The position numbers and the translations under genes were made by a program. Shown here in pieces: positions 56,161 through 64,000 of a stretch of DNA of 64,000 nucleotides. The stretch comes from Echinicola arenosa. Lineage in GTDB: Bacteria > Bacteroidota > Bacteroidia > Cytophagales > Cyclobacteriaceae. Where the stretch lies: NCBI RefSeq assembly GCF_014841125.1, contig NZ_JACYTQ010000001.1:124001-188000 (forward strand), given 5' to 3'. Under the pieces are notes generated by a model. The model was given only the letters and a program-made list of their open reading frames with translations. It searched no databases and had not been told where the DNA came from. The stretch's first letter is position 1; each line of letters opens with the position of its first letter.

Positions 56161-56603
56161 CAAATAAGATTGAGGAATGATAAAGATATCCATTTTGATA
56201 TAGAAACCACCCCTAACTACTCCTAATCAATAATTTGAATATTACCAAAAACACAAAACAATAAAATCAAAAAGCACTCATTTAATAAAATTATTTATAA
56301 CCATATTTTTCAGCAACCAAATTGGTCTATTTTAAATTCTTATTCAACAATTTTTGAAGAGACATAAATTTTATTCGTAAAATCAACAATTAACCTATAA
56401 CATGGATTTATTAAAAAAATGGATGTTTACCAATCTCTTTAGCTAAAAACCTGTTTTTTTGGTAAATTTTAAACATTAAGTTTATATTCGATCAAGACTT
56501 CTGCTTCATGGCAGTACTTGGAAGATTGCTACAATAATTAATTTTTAATTGCTTTCACTCCACATTAAATCATAATTTTGCACCAAACTTAGCTGCTTAG
56601 GAA
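56161..56603. other. intergenic region with two divergent promoters
   Basis: 443 bp, very AT-rich, no gene. The left edge holds the promoter of the minus-strand RNA gene, the right edge that of the universal stress protein gene. The middle shows nothing definite. Confidence 0.5.
56549..56580 (+). promoter_or_regulatory. promoter of universal stress protein gene
   Basis: TTG at 56549, a 21-base spacer, then TAATTTTG at 56573-56580, matching the Bacteroidota consensus. The leader would be about 20 bases. Confidence 0.65.
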
Positions 56604-57530
56604 ATGTATCAAATTAAAAAACTAATCGTTTGCCTCGACCACACCGAAATGGATGAAATTTTGGTAAAATACGCCTCTTTTATTGCTAAGATCAACAACA
56701 CTAAGAAAGTCTATTTTACTAATGTTATCCGAAACCTTCAGATACCAAAAGACATCCTTAAGGAGTTTCCAAACCTAGTGGAAAACATGGTAGAAGAAAG
56801 GAAGGGACAAATGAAGGCAATCGTTGAAAAACGTTTCAACAAAAGCGATGATATTGCCATTTCCTACGTAGTGAAAGAAGGGCAGCTATCCAAGAAAATC
56901 CTTAAACTTGCTCACGAGAAATCTGCAGACATGATCTTGGTGGGCAGAAAAACAACCCTACCGGGAAGTGGTGTAGTCTCACAAAGACTGGCCAGAAGGG
57001 CTTCTTGTTCACTAATGATCGTTCCTGAAAATTGCAAAGAAATCAAAGTTGACAAACTGTTGGTTCCTAGTGATTTTTCTGATTATTCCAAAGATGCCTT
57101 GGAGGAAGCTATCATGATAGCAGAAAGAAATGGAAAACATGTAGAAATAGTTTGTCAAAACGTATTCTCAGTTCCATCAGGTTATCATCTTACTGGGAAA
57201 AGCTATGAGGAATTTGCAGAAATCATGAAGGTCAATGCCCAAGTGAATTTCAAAAAATTCATTCGTAAGATTGATACAAAGAATGTAAAAATTGATCCAA
57301 TGTACACCATTGACAACAATGATGACCCTGTTGAGGATATCATGAACAAGGCCAAAGAACTTGATGTGGATGGAATTATTATTGGGGCTAAAGGAAGAAC
57401 AGCAGCAACAGCCCTATTCATTGGAAGCATTGCCGAAAGATTGATCCAGCTTAACGAGGATTTCCCGCTGGTGGTAACAAGACCAAAAGGGAAAAATGCA
57501 GGAATCTTAGATTATATTCTTGAAATTTAA
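56604..57530 (+). CDS. universal stress protein, tandem Usp domains
   Basis: 308 residues with two Usp domains (about 1-150 and 150-300). Each ends in an ATP-site-like glycine pattern: VGRKTTLPGSGVVSQRLAR and IGAKGRTAATALFIGSIAERL. Cytoplasmic. Such tandem proteins are induced in stress or stationary phase. It is followed after 41 bp by an XRE-cupin regulator on the same strand, possibly one transcript. A consensus promoter lies just upstream. Confidence 0.9.
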   Translation: MYQIKKLIVCLDHTEMDEILVKYASFIAKINNTKKVYFTNVIRNLQIPKDILKEFPNLVENMVEERKGQMKAIVEKRFNKSDDIAISYVVKEGQLSKKILKLAHEKSADMILVGRKTTLPGSGVVSQRLARRASCSLMIVPENCKEIKVDKLLVPSDFSDYSKDALEEAIMIAERNGKHVEIVCQNVFSVPSGYHLTGKSYEEFAEIMKVNAQVNFKKFIRKIDTKNVKIDPMYTIDNNDDPVEDIMNKAKELDVDGIIIGAKGRTAATALFIGSIAERLIQLNEDFPLVVTRPKGKNAGILDYILEI

Positions 57531-57571
57531 GCTGCTCCAACAAAATTTTTAAGATTGCTCAAAAATAAGGA

Positions 57572-58150
57572 ATGGAAGATTATTTAGTAGGTATTGGGAA
57601 ACGAATCAAGGAAATCAGAAAAAGTAATGGGCAAACCATTCACACCCTTGCCTCCAAAGCAGATGTTAGTAATGGGCTTATTTCGAGAATAGAAAATGGC
57701 CGAACCATACCTTCTTTACCTGTTTTATTGAACATCATTAAGTCGCTAAAAATAGATGTCCCAGAGTTTTTCAGCGGATTGCCACAATATGGGGAAAACA
57801 ACTTTTTTGTTTGTCGATCAGCCGATTTCTCAGTCATTGAAAAAGAAGAGGATGCTGAAGGCTTTGTTTACAAGTTGATTTTTGGCAAACAGCTTGCCTC
57901 TTTGGGTTTTGAAGCGGTTATGCTTGAGGTTCAACCAGGATCCAAAAGAGACAAGGTCAAGACCGATGCCTTTGAATTCAAATATATGATCTCCGGAGAA
58001 TGCAGTTATATCATCGGTGAAGAGGAAATTCTTTTGAAAGAGGGGGACGCCTTATTCTTTGATGGCCGAATTCCCCATGTCCCTGTAAACAATGTAAGTA
58101 AACCAGCCAAAATGTTGGTATTTTATTTCTTCATTAACAATGAAAAGTAA
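57572..58150 (+). CDS. XRE-family regulator with cupin sensor domain
   Basis: 192 residues. An N-terminal XRE helix-turn-helix (GKRIKEIRKSNGQTIHTLAS, then SRIENGRTIPSLPVL) about 8-65 is followed by a C-terminal cupin-2 barrel (about 115-185: LEVQPGSKRD, YMISGECSYIIGEE, GDALFFDGRIPHVPVN). Such regulators usually sense a small ligand and control nearby catabolic genes. The phosphonatase-like operon on the opposite strand ends 48 bp away, so it is a possible target (inference). Confidence 0.9.
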   Translation: MEDYLVGIGKRIKEIRKSNGQTIHTLASKADVSNGLISRIENGRTIPSLPVLLNIIKSLKIDVPEFFSGLPQYGENNFFVCRSADFSVIEKEEDAEGFVYKLIFGKQLASLGFEAVMLEVQPGSKRDKVKTDAFEFKYMISGECSYIIGEEEILLKEGDALFFDGRIPHVPVNNVSKPAKMLVFYFFINNEK

Positions 58151-58198
58151 AGCCTACCTAATGGGCAGGCCTTGCGATACAAACAATAAACAAACTAA

Positions 58199-58879
58199 TT
58201 ATAATAAAATACTTTCCAATTCCGCGACACTATTCAGGATATAATCAGGTGAGGCTGTCATAAGTTGATCCTTAGTTTGTGCACCGCTCAAGACCCCAAT
58301 GGTCAATCCGCAATTGGCATTTTTACCTTCTTCAATATCAATAGTTGAATCTCCAGCCTTAAGTACCTTTTGGGGATCTTTCACTCCTACAATTTCCATT
58401 GCTTTTAGGATCATATCTGGCTGAGGTCTGCCATTGACCACATCGTCAGCTGTGACAAGTCCATCCATATCTTTTCCAATTTCCCAGCCTAGCTTTGCTA
58501 ATAATCCCAAGGCTGTTTTTCTATCATAGCCTGTGTTTAGCACGACAGAAACCTGATTTGACCGTAAGGACTCCATCAGTTCTTTCACACCAGTAAAGGT
58601 CTTTACATCCAATTCTTCATAGGCCTTAATAAGGCTTGGTTTAAAATTAGCGAAAGCCTTATCTGCAGTTGCTTGTACATTTTTTTCATCAGTGCAAGCT
58701 GTCAAAACATCTATTATAGCTTGATGCTTTTCTTTACCTGCACCAAACTCCAACACCTCTTCAAGGCTTACATTGTACCCTTGATCGTTGATTACTTGCC
58801 TAACTGTTTTGTAGACTACATTATCTTCATCGACAGTAGTACCTGCCATATCAAACACCACCAATTCTATTTTTTCCAT
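58199..58879 (-). CDS. phosphonatase-like HAD hydrolase
   Basis: 226 residues. HAD superfamily with nucleophile motif VVFDMAGTTVDEDNVVY (Asp9, Asp-to-Ala position typical of the phosphonatase side), motif II VVLNTGYDR and motif III/IV KAGDSTIDIEEGKNA. It resembles PhnX-like proteins described as phosphonatase-like hydrolase (TIGR03351 group, from memory). It may cleave a C-P or phosphate ester substrate. It starts 6 bp after the FAD oxidoreductase gene stop, so the two form an operon. Confidence 0.85.
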   Translation of the reverse strand: MEKIELVVFDMAGTTVDEDNVVYKTVRQVINDQGYNVSLEEVLEFGAGKEKHQAIIDVLTACTDEKNVQATADKAFANFKPSLIKAYEELDVKTFTGVKELMESLRSNQVSVVLNTGYDRKTALGLLAKLGWEIGKDMDGLVTADDVVNGRPQPDMILKAMEIVGVKDPQKVLKAGDSTIDIEEGKNANCGLTIGVLSGAQTKDQLMTASPDYILNSVAELESILL

Positions 58880-58885
58880 AACTCC

Positions 58886-60043
58886 TTATTTGTTAAATAT
58901 TTGCTTTACATTTTCATGAGCAAAACCAGCACTACCGGTCATGCCTTTGCCTCCAATTCCCGTTACTATATGGATGTTTTCATCTATGGTCTTTTGAAAA
59001 ATATCCTGATTTTTACACTGAGCGTACATTCCATACCATCGGTGGGCGATTTCATAAGTCGGTAAATCAATGATTTTCTTAGCTTCCTGGATCATAAAAT
59101 CATCAATATCCATATCTAATCCATAGCCCAGATCGTCAATATCGCTGGCGTCCGCATACTGATGGGAATCTCCAAGAATAACCGACCCATCCATAGCCTG
59201 TTTGAAAAGAATGTGTACTCCCCATTTCTTTTCTAAACTATCTGCAGCCTCTTTCTTTTTAATTTCAGCAAATGATGGACATTCATAAAACGCTTCATAA
59301 CGCCTGATGGATAAACCTGTCAATACAGACCCTGGTAACTGATAATTCTCCTGTGGCTTGGTCTGCAACATCTGGAGCTTTGAAACTTCAAGATCACTTT
59401 GGGCAAAAATCTCAGGATACAACATCTTAAAGTCCTTGCCATTACATATTACCACCTTTGAAGCCTCTAACATGCTCCCTAAAGCCATATGAACCAGAAC
59501 CTTTTCTCCTGACTTTTCACAATTTATCACAGTCTGGTTTCTAAAAATCTCCAAACCCTTTTCCCTTTCCAAAAACTCCAAAAGTCGATGAATCATAACT
59601 CTTGGCTCAACAGTCACTTCATCAGGAAAGAACAATCCAGCCTGCACATAATCACTTCTTAGGCCTGGATATTTCTCCAAACATTCCTTCTTGCTCAACA
59701 TAGAGGATGAGTAGTCATTCCCCTTGTTTATCTCATGGAGTTCTTCAATTAACTGCACTTCCTCCTCATTTGAAGCCAAGTAAACAGAGCCATTATTACG
59801 AATGGAAATATCAAATTTAGCCTGGATTTCTTTGTAGATCTTCAAACTTTCCCGACCATATGCCTGCCATTTGGTATTCATCCCAGAAGGAACTACTTGT
59901 CCAAAATTTCTGGTAGTGGCACTCTGCGGTGCCTTATCTTTTTCGACCAAAGCCACCTTAAATCCAAGGTTTAAAGCATGAAAAGCATGAAAGGCTCCCA
60001 AAATGCCCCCTCCTATTACGACGAGATCAAAGTTATTTTTCAT
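58886..60043 (-). CDS. FAD-dependent oxidoreductase linked to phosphonatase-like hydrolase
   Basis: 385 residues, DadA/glycine-oxidase-like fold. N-terminal FAD motif LVVIGGGILGAFHAFHALN (6-24) with downstream VALVEKD, and a C-terminal GIGGKGMTGSAGFAHE for flavin closure. It belongs to the class that is regularly paired with phosphonatase-like hydrolases (TIGR03364 group, from memory) and probably oxidises an amine such as an N-substituted aminophosphonate; this is inference. First gene of the operon; upstream lies a 268-bp spacer. Confidence 0.85.
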   Translation of the reverse strand: MKNNFDLVVIGGGILGAFHAFHALNLGFKVALVEKDKAPQSATTRNFGQVVPSGMNTKWQAYGRESLKIYKEIQAKFDISIRNNGSVYLASNEEEVQLIEELHEINKGNDYSSSMLSKKECLEKYPGLRSDYVQAGLFFPDEVTVEPRVMIHRLLEFLEREKGLEIFRNQTVINCEKSGEKVLVHMALGSMLEASKVVICNGKDFKMLYPEIFAQSDLEVSKLQMLQTKPQENYQLPGSVLTGLSIRRYEAFYECPSFAEIKKKEAADSLEKKWGVHILFKQAMDGSVILGDSHQYADASDIDDLGYGLDMDIDDFMIQEAKKIIDLPTYEIAHRWYGMYAQCKNQDIFQKTIDENIHIVTGIGGKGMTGSAGFAHENVKQIFNK

Positions 60044-60311
60044 GGTTAGTAATGTTTCAAATACACTTTTTGTTGACCCTTATTTTTACTTTTTGTGACA
60101 TCAATATTTGAAAAGCTAAACTCCTGACTATTTAAATTATTCACATTTGTAAATATTGATTCAACAAATATGAATATAATTTTACTATTAGTAAACTTTT
60201 TTCGTATTAAGAAAACTTTATATTTATTGAAATTAAACTAATAATGTATTTCGATCATGAATTTTTACCACCTCATTAAACTTATCGTTAGATTAACGGT
60301 CTAAGCTAACC

Positions 60312-60860
60312 ATGAACCTTTTGGATGACTGCACCATTTTATCATTAGTTAAAGTACCTGAAACGAGAGAGAGGGGGTTCCGCTTGCTGGTTGAGCAATA
60401 CCAGAAGCGAATTTATGGGGTCATCAGAAAAATGGTCATTATCCATGAAGACGCCAATGATATTACACAAAACACCTTTGTGAAAGCATTTCGGAACATC
60501 GATAAATTTAAGGCCGAATCAAGCTTGTTTACTTGGCTATACCGCATAGCTACCAACGAAAGTCTTAATTTTCTGGAGAAAAAAAAGAAACGATTTTTCT
60601 TACAGATTGATGATCATGAAAAGAAAATGGCCAACTATCTCGACACATCACCGCACATAGATGGTGATGCCATTCAGGTATTATTACAAAAAATATTGCT
60701 AAAACTTCCTGAAAAACAACGATTGGTCTTTAACTTAAAGTATTATGAGGAACTTAGCTATGAAGAAATCAGTCGAATTACAGAAACTTCAGTTGGTGCC
60801 TTAAAGGCAAGCTATCACCATGCAGTAAAAAAAATAGAAAAGGAAATCAAAGGGGAGTAA
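60312..60860 (+). CDS. ECF-type RNA polymerase sigma factor
   Basis: 182 residues. Sigma-70 region 2 (RLLVEQYQKRIYGVIRKMV, then DANDITQNTFVKAFRNIDKF) and region 4 (KLPEKQRLVFNLKYYEELSYEEISRITETSVGALKASYHHAVKKI) joined by a short linker, no region 3 or 1.1. It directs transcription of a stress regulon. The two genes downstream, a single-pass membrane protein and an exported Spy/CpxP-like protein, look like its anti-sigma factor and sensor. Confidence 0.92.
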   Translation: MNLLDDCTILSLVKVPETRERGFRLLVEQYQKRIYGVIRKMVIIHEDANDITQNTFVKAFRNIDKFKAESSLFTWLYRIATNESLNFLEKKKKRFFLQIDDHEKKMANYLDTSPHIDGDAIQVLLQKILLKLPEKQRLVFNLKYYEELSYEEISRITETSVGALKASYHHAVKKIEKEIKGE

Positions 60861-60896
60861 ACCTTTTGCGAAATCAACTGTCTAAGAATTAGCATT

Positions 60897-61274
60897 ATGA
60901 AAAACATTCCTAAGAGAGACATATTTAAAGTTCCTGAAGGGTACTTCGAAAGCCTTCCAGAAGAAATACTGGATAGAAGTAAAAATAACATTCGAAAGAT
61001 AAACTACAGCAGATGGGCAGCTGCCGCAGTTTTGATATTCTCTGCAGCCCTGTTTATTTATAAGTTTGAATCTTCCAATTCCCTTATAGAAGCCAATAGT
61101 ATAGCCGTCGATGATCAAGTAGAACTATTGATCGACCAAGGAGAATGGAATGTAGAAGATGTACTTTCGCTCTCGGAAGACCCTAATGCTGTATTGGATC
61201 AGGTGATGGCTGAAGAATGGGGATCATACGATGTGAGTGATAGTGAATTGGAAGAAGAACTCTGGAGTTATTAA
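60897..61274 (+). CDS. single-pass membrane protein, probable anti-sigma factor
   Basis: 125 residues. A short N-terminal part with basic residues (NNIRKINYSR) precedes one transmembrane segment at about 40-57, so by the positive-inside rule the first 39 residues face the cytoplasm. The remainder is acidic and would be periplasmic. There is no recognisable ASD/zinc motif (no HxxxCxxC). Size, topology and place right after the sigma gene (36 bp) are like CnrY-type anti-sigma factors. The ascription is by context, not by similarity. Confidence 0.75.
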   Translation: MKNIPKRDIFKVPEGYFESLPEEILDRSKNNIRKINYSRWAAAAVLIFSAALFIYKFESSNSLIEANSIAVDDQVELLIDQGEWNVEDVLSLSEDPNAVLDQVMAEEWGSYDVSDSELEEELWSY

Positions 61275-61284
61275 CCTAAATAAA

Positions 61285-61746
61285 ATGAAAAAATTAAGCC
61301 TTATTTTGCTTCTAGGAATGCTCTCTTTAAGCGTTTACGCCCAAAGGAGAAATGAACCTGCTTATGACCAAGAAAAACTGGAAGCAGCCAAAATAGCCTT
61401 TATTACCCAAAGGTTGGACATCAAGCCAGACCAAGCCACTAAATTCTGGCCCCTTTATAACCAGTTTGAAGAAAAAAGAAGAAACATCTTTAAGAAGATG
61501 AGAAGTCAATCCAGAGTGGACAAGGAAGACCTTACCGATGAAAAAGCTCAAGAATTGATTGCTTCAAAATTAGCCACCCAACAAGAACTTCTTGATTTAG
61601 AAAAAGAATATATAGCCAAGTTTGCCAAGGCCTTAAGTCCCAAACAGGCTTACTTGCTTCAGGAAGCTGACCGAGATTTTGTCCGGCACCTCTATAGAAT
61701 GAACCGGGACATGAGAAGGGAAGAGCCCAGAGAAGAAACCAATTAA
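61285..61746 (+). CDS. Spy/CpxP-like periplasmic protein, probable sigma sensor
   Basis: 153 residues from the ATG of MKKLSLILL (a GTG 16 codons upstream is out-competed). Signal peptide ends at SVYAQ (20). The mature part is all helical with an ITQRLDIKPDQATKFWPLYNQFEEKR stretch typical of LTxxQ/Spy-like proteins, two such repeats and a basic C-terminus. Members are often called sensor of ECF-type sigma factor in Bacteroidota. It follows the membrane gene by 10 bp and would sense periplasmic stress or metal. A strong terminator closes the operon. Confidence 0.85.
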   Translation: MKKLSLILLLGMLSLSVYAQRRNEPAYDQEKLEAAKIAFITQRLDIKPDQATKFWPLYNQFEEKRRNIFKKMRSQSRVDKEDLTDEKAQELIASKLATQQELLDLEKEYIAKFAKALSPKQAYLLQEADRDFVRHLYRMNRDMRREEPREETN

Positions 61747-61776
61747 TTACAACGGACAGTATCAAGAAAATTTCAT

Positions 61777-61817
61777 AGCTCCATTACATTGACAGGTAAT
61801 GGAGCTTTTATTTTGTC
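61777..61817 (+). terminator. terminator of sigma factor operon
   Basis: Perfect 11-bp stem AGCTCCATTAC/GTAATGGAGCT with an eight-base loop, followed by TTTATTTTG, 31 bp after the stop. Confidence 0.9.
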
Positions 61818-61960
61818 TAACCTTTCATGGATTTTCATTGGCTTTTTTAAACGTATTTTGTTAGCATTAACTGTCATAATCCGATATTCCCAGATAACTT
61901 CAGTCAATTAGTTTGACGCTCATATTTCAATTTTTCATCCAATTACAATCCCTACGCAAC

Positions 61961-64000
61961 ATGAACAACGTTTTGAGTAAGCTATTAAAAGTGCTTCCAC
62001 TTCTAATATTGATGGCCCAACTCTCACCATTTGACGCCTTTTCGCAACAGAAATCCAGACCATCCATAAATGATTTTACAGCTGAAATGGAAAAACAGGA
62101 TGGTTTCTACCCACTTTACTGGGATGAGAATACCGGAAAAATATGGTTAGAAATCACCGCATTGGACCAAGAAATTCTTTACTACCCTTCCCTTGCTGCT
62201 GGTCTTGGTTCAAATGACATTGGCCTAGATAGAGGCAAGCTTTCTGGAGCTCATGTGGTGAGTTTTAGAAAGTCTGGAAAGAAACTCTTGATGACAGAAA
62301 GCAACTATGACTACCGGGCCATCACCGATAACAAAATGGAAAAGAGGGCTGTCCAAGAATCATTCGCAGAATCAATACTATGGGGATTTGAAATCAGTGC
62401 GGAATCCGGGAACCATTACCTAGTTGATGCTACAGAATTTGCTTTACAGGATGCTGTTGGAGCAATCCAATCCATCAGCAGGTCAAACCAAGGGAACTAC
62501 AAAGTGGACCCTAAAAGATCTGCGATTTATACTCCTCGAACAAAGGCATTTCCAAAAAACACTGAAATTGAAGCCACCATCACGCTTGAGGGATCCAAGG
62601 CAGGAAGCTATCTGAGAAGCGTAACTCCCACTCCTGACGCGGTTACTTTGAGGATGCACCATTCTTTTGTGGAGCTTCCTGATGATGGTTATACCCCCCG
62701 TCTATTTGACCCCAGAGCTGGGGTAAATGCGGTAAGCTTTTATGATTTTGCGACACCTATCAATGAATCTATTGTCAAAAGGTATATTCGTAGACATCGC
62801 CTAATCAAGAAAAATCCAGGCCCTGCGCCCAGTGAAGTAGTGGAACCGATTATTTATTATATCGATCCCGGCACGCCTGAACCCATCCGTTCTGCCCTGA
62901 TGGAAGGCACCAGCTGGTGGGCTGAAGCATTTGAATCGGCAGGGTTTATCAATGCTTTTCAAGTCAAACTTCTTCCAGATGAAGCTGACCCAATGGATAT
63001 AAGGTACAATTTGGTCCAATGGGTTCATCGATCCACAAGAGGTTGGTCTTATGGAGGCGGGATTACTGACCCAAGGACTGGAGAAATTATTAAAGGGAAA
63101 GTGACTCTTGGTTCTCTAAGGGTAAGGCAAGACTTTTTGATTGCCCAAGGTCTTATTGCCCGCTATCTTGAAACAGGAGAAATAGAAGATGAAGCCATGC
63201 TGGAAATGGCCTTAGCCAGAATGAGACAACTAGCGGCACATGAAGTGGGACATACATTGGGATTGCCCCATAACTATATTGCCAGTGCTCACAATCGCGC
63301 ATCAGTAATGGATTATCCTCATCCCTCCGTCAAATTTAAAGATGATAATTCCCTTGACCTATCAGATGCCTATGCGGTAGGAATCGGTGAATGGGACAAA
63401 GTGGCCATTCAAATGGCATACGCTGAATTTCCTAGTGGAGCTGATGAGCAAACTGAAATCAGCAAAATGGTTGAAAGTTATCGTAAAAAAGGATTAGATT
63501 TTCTCTCAGATCAAGATGCTAGGCCTACCGGAAGTGCTCATCCCAAGACCCATTTGTGGGACAATGGAGAAAGTGCTGTAGATGAGCTTGATCATGTAAT
63601 GGAAGTTAGAAAGTATGTACTGGACCGCTTCAATGAAAAGAAAATAAAAATGGGACAACCCTTGGCTACTTTGGAAGAAGTATTTGTTCCCATTTATCTT
63701 TTTCACCGCTATCAAGTGGAAGCCGCGGCGAAGCTCATTGCAGGGGTAAATTATCAGTATACTCTAAGAGGAGATGGCGGAGAGGCTGTTAAGCCTGTAT
63801 CAGCCGAAGAACAAGTTAGAGCTACAGAATCCCTCATGGCTACTTTGAATCCAAAAGCCTTGGCTGTTCCTCATCGTGTGTACGAGAATATACCTCCCAG
63901 ACCTTACGGATTTTCGGCCAACGCTAGGGAAACTTTCCAGGGAAAAACAGGACTCACTTTTGATCCATTGGCACCAGCCCATGTAGCAGCTGACCTTACG
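61961..64000 (+). CDS. zinc-dependent metalloprotease (DUF5117/DUF5118 type), 3' partial
   Basis: The frame runs from the ATG at 61961 to the window end without a stop, giving 680 visible residues. A signal peptide ends near FDAFSQ (about residue 29). N-terminal beta-rich domains of the DUF5118/DUF5117 kind (MEKQDGFYPLYWDENTGKIWLEI and on) are followed by the catalytic zinc motif HEVGHTLGLPHN, first His at 427, with metzincin-type downstream SVMDYPHP. Such proteins are large (about 800-850 residues) exported metallopeptidases of Bacteroidota. The rest of the C-terminal domain lies beyond the window. Confidence 0.9.
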   Translation, partial: MNNVLSKLLKVLPLLILMAQLSPFDAFSQQKSRPSINDFTAEMEKQDGFYPLYWDENTGKIWLEITALDQEILYYPSLAAGLGSNDIGLDRGKLSGAHVVSFRKSGKKLLMTESNYDYRAITDNKMEKRAVQESFAESILWGFEISAESGNHYLVDATEFALQDAVGAIQSISRSNQGNYKVDPKRSAIYTPRTKAFPKNTEIEATITLEGSKAGSYLRSVTPTPDAVTLRMHHSFVELPDDGYTPRLFDPRAGVNAVSFYDFATPINESIVKRYIRRHRLIKKNPGPAPSEVVEPIIYYIDPGTPEPIRSALMEGTSWWAEAFESAGFINAFQVKLLPDEADPMDIRYNLVQWVHRSTRGWSYGGGITDPRTGEIIKGKVTLGSLRVRQDFLIAQGLIARYLETGEIEDEAMLEMALARMRQLAAHEVGHTLGLPHNYIASAHNRASVMDYPHPSVKFKDDNSLDLSDAYAVGIGEWDKVAIQMAYAEFPSGADEQTEISKMVESYRKKGLDFLSDQDARPTGSAHPKTHLWDNGESAVDELDHVMEVRKYVLDRFNEKKIKMGQPLATLEEVFVPIYLFHRYQVEAAAKLIAGVNYQYTLRGDGGEAVKPVSAEEQVRATESLMATLNPKALAVPHRVYENIPPRPYGFSANARETFQGKTGLTFDPLAPAHVAADLT

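Noticed and set aside
61237-61284. GTG start extending the Spy-like protein by 16 codons
   Set aside because: The extension overlaps the upstream gene and would bury the signal peptide; the ATG at 61285 gives a clean signal peptide.
62424-62615. Short frame inside the metalloprotease gene
   Set aside because: The metalloprotease frame through the same region carries recognisable domains up to the window end, so the short one is a shadow.
1-64000. CRISPR arrays, tRNA or rRNA genes, insertion sequences, phage genes
   Set aside because: Read through on both strands without finding spaced repeats, cloverleaf ends, transposase or integrase motifs.

Overview
The window looks like chromosome of a marine or soil-type Bacteroidota, most probably order Cytophagales and close to Cyclobacteriaceae (Algoriphagus, Cyclobacterium or Echinicola-like). 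This is inferred from SusC/SusD pairs, a hybrid two-component regulator, a type IX secretion type B C-terminal domain, DUF4494/DUF4920/DUF2807/HopJ/DcaP families, the lack of strong Shine-Dalgarno sequences, and promoters of the Bacteroidota form TTG-N19-21-TAnnTTTG. There is no sign of phage, insertion sequences, CRISPR or tRNA/rRNA genes; it is an ordinary chromosome segment with one clear accessory catabolic locus.

Layout. 1-4607: end of a Kef-type cation/proton antiporter, a membrane-anchored patatin-like lipase, and a DUF4494 protein. 4794-21418: a complete fructan (levan/inulin) utilisation locus, all on the + strand: hybrid two-component regulator with periplasmic sugar-binding sensor, MFS sugar porter, SusC, SusD, an unrecognised 560-residue lipoprotein, two GH32 fructan hydrolases, a second MFS porter and a PfkB fructokinase. 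A 30-bp direct repeat (24/30 identical, 39 bp apart) sits between the regulator and the structural genes and is a candidate operator. 21439-24000: an oxidoreductase of the Gfo/Idh/MocA family and two tandem outer-membrane beta-barrel proteins. 24101-27050: an operon of sodium:solute symporter, GNAT acetyltransferase and alanine/ornithine-racemase-like PLP enzyme. 27254-30667: succinate dehydrogenase/fumarate reductase sdhCAB with a near-perfect promoter. 31030-46370: a T9SS-exported surface protein and mostly housekeeping or single genes (DCC oxidoreductase, fabD, bioA, alpha/beta hydrolase, HopJ, DcaP porin, MATE pump, folK, sppA). 46570-52387: an RND tripartite efflux operon. 53063-55845: DUF4920 lipoprotein and a fused SerB-like/SerA serine-biosynthesis protein. 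55945-56150 (minus): a strongly supported structured RNA gene, 6S-like. 56604-60043: universal stress protein, XRE-cupin regulator, and a phosphonatase-like HAD plus FAD oxidoreductase pair. 60312-61746: an ECF sigma factor, single-pass membrane protein and Spy/CpxP-like periplasmic protein, resembling a CnrH/CnrY/CnrX signalling module. 61961-64000: start of a large zinc metalloprotease cut by the window end.

How the genes work together. In the fructan locus the SusC/SusD complex would import fructo-oligosaccharides, the GH32 enzymes would release fructose, MFS porters would bring it across the inner membrane and the fructokinase would phosphorylate it, while the sensor part of the regulator reads free sugar in the periplasm. 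The strongest candidates for new biology are the unannotated RNA gene near 56 kb, the unknown 560-residue lipoprotein in the fructan locus, the racemase/acetyltransferase/symporter operon, and the sigma/anti-sigma/Spy-like trio.
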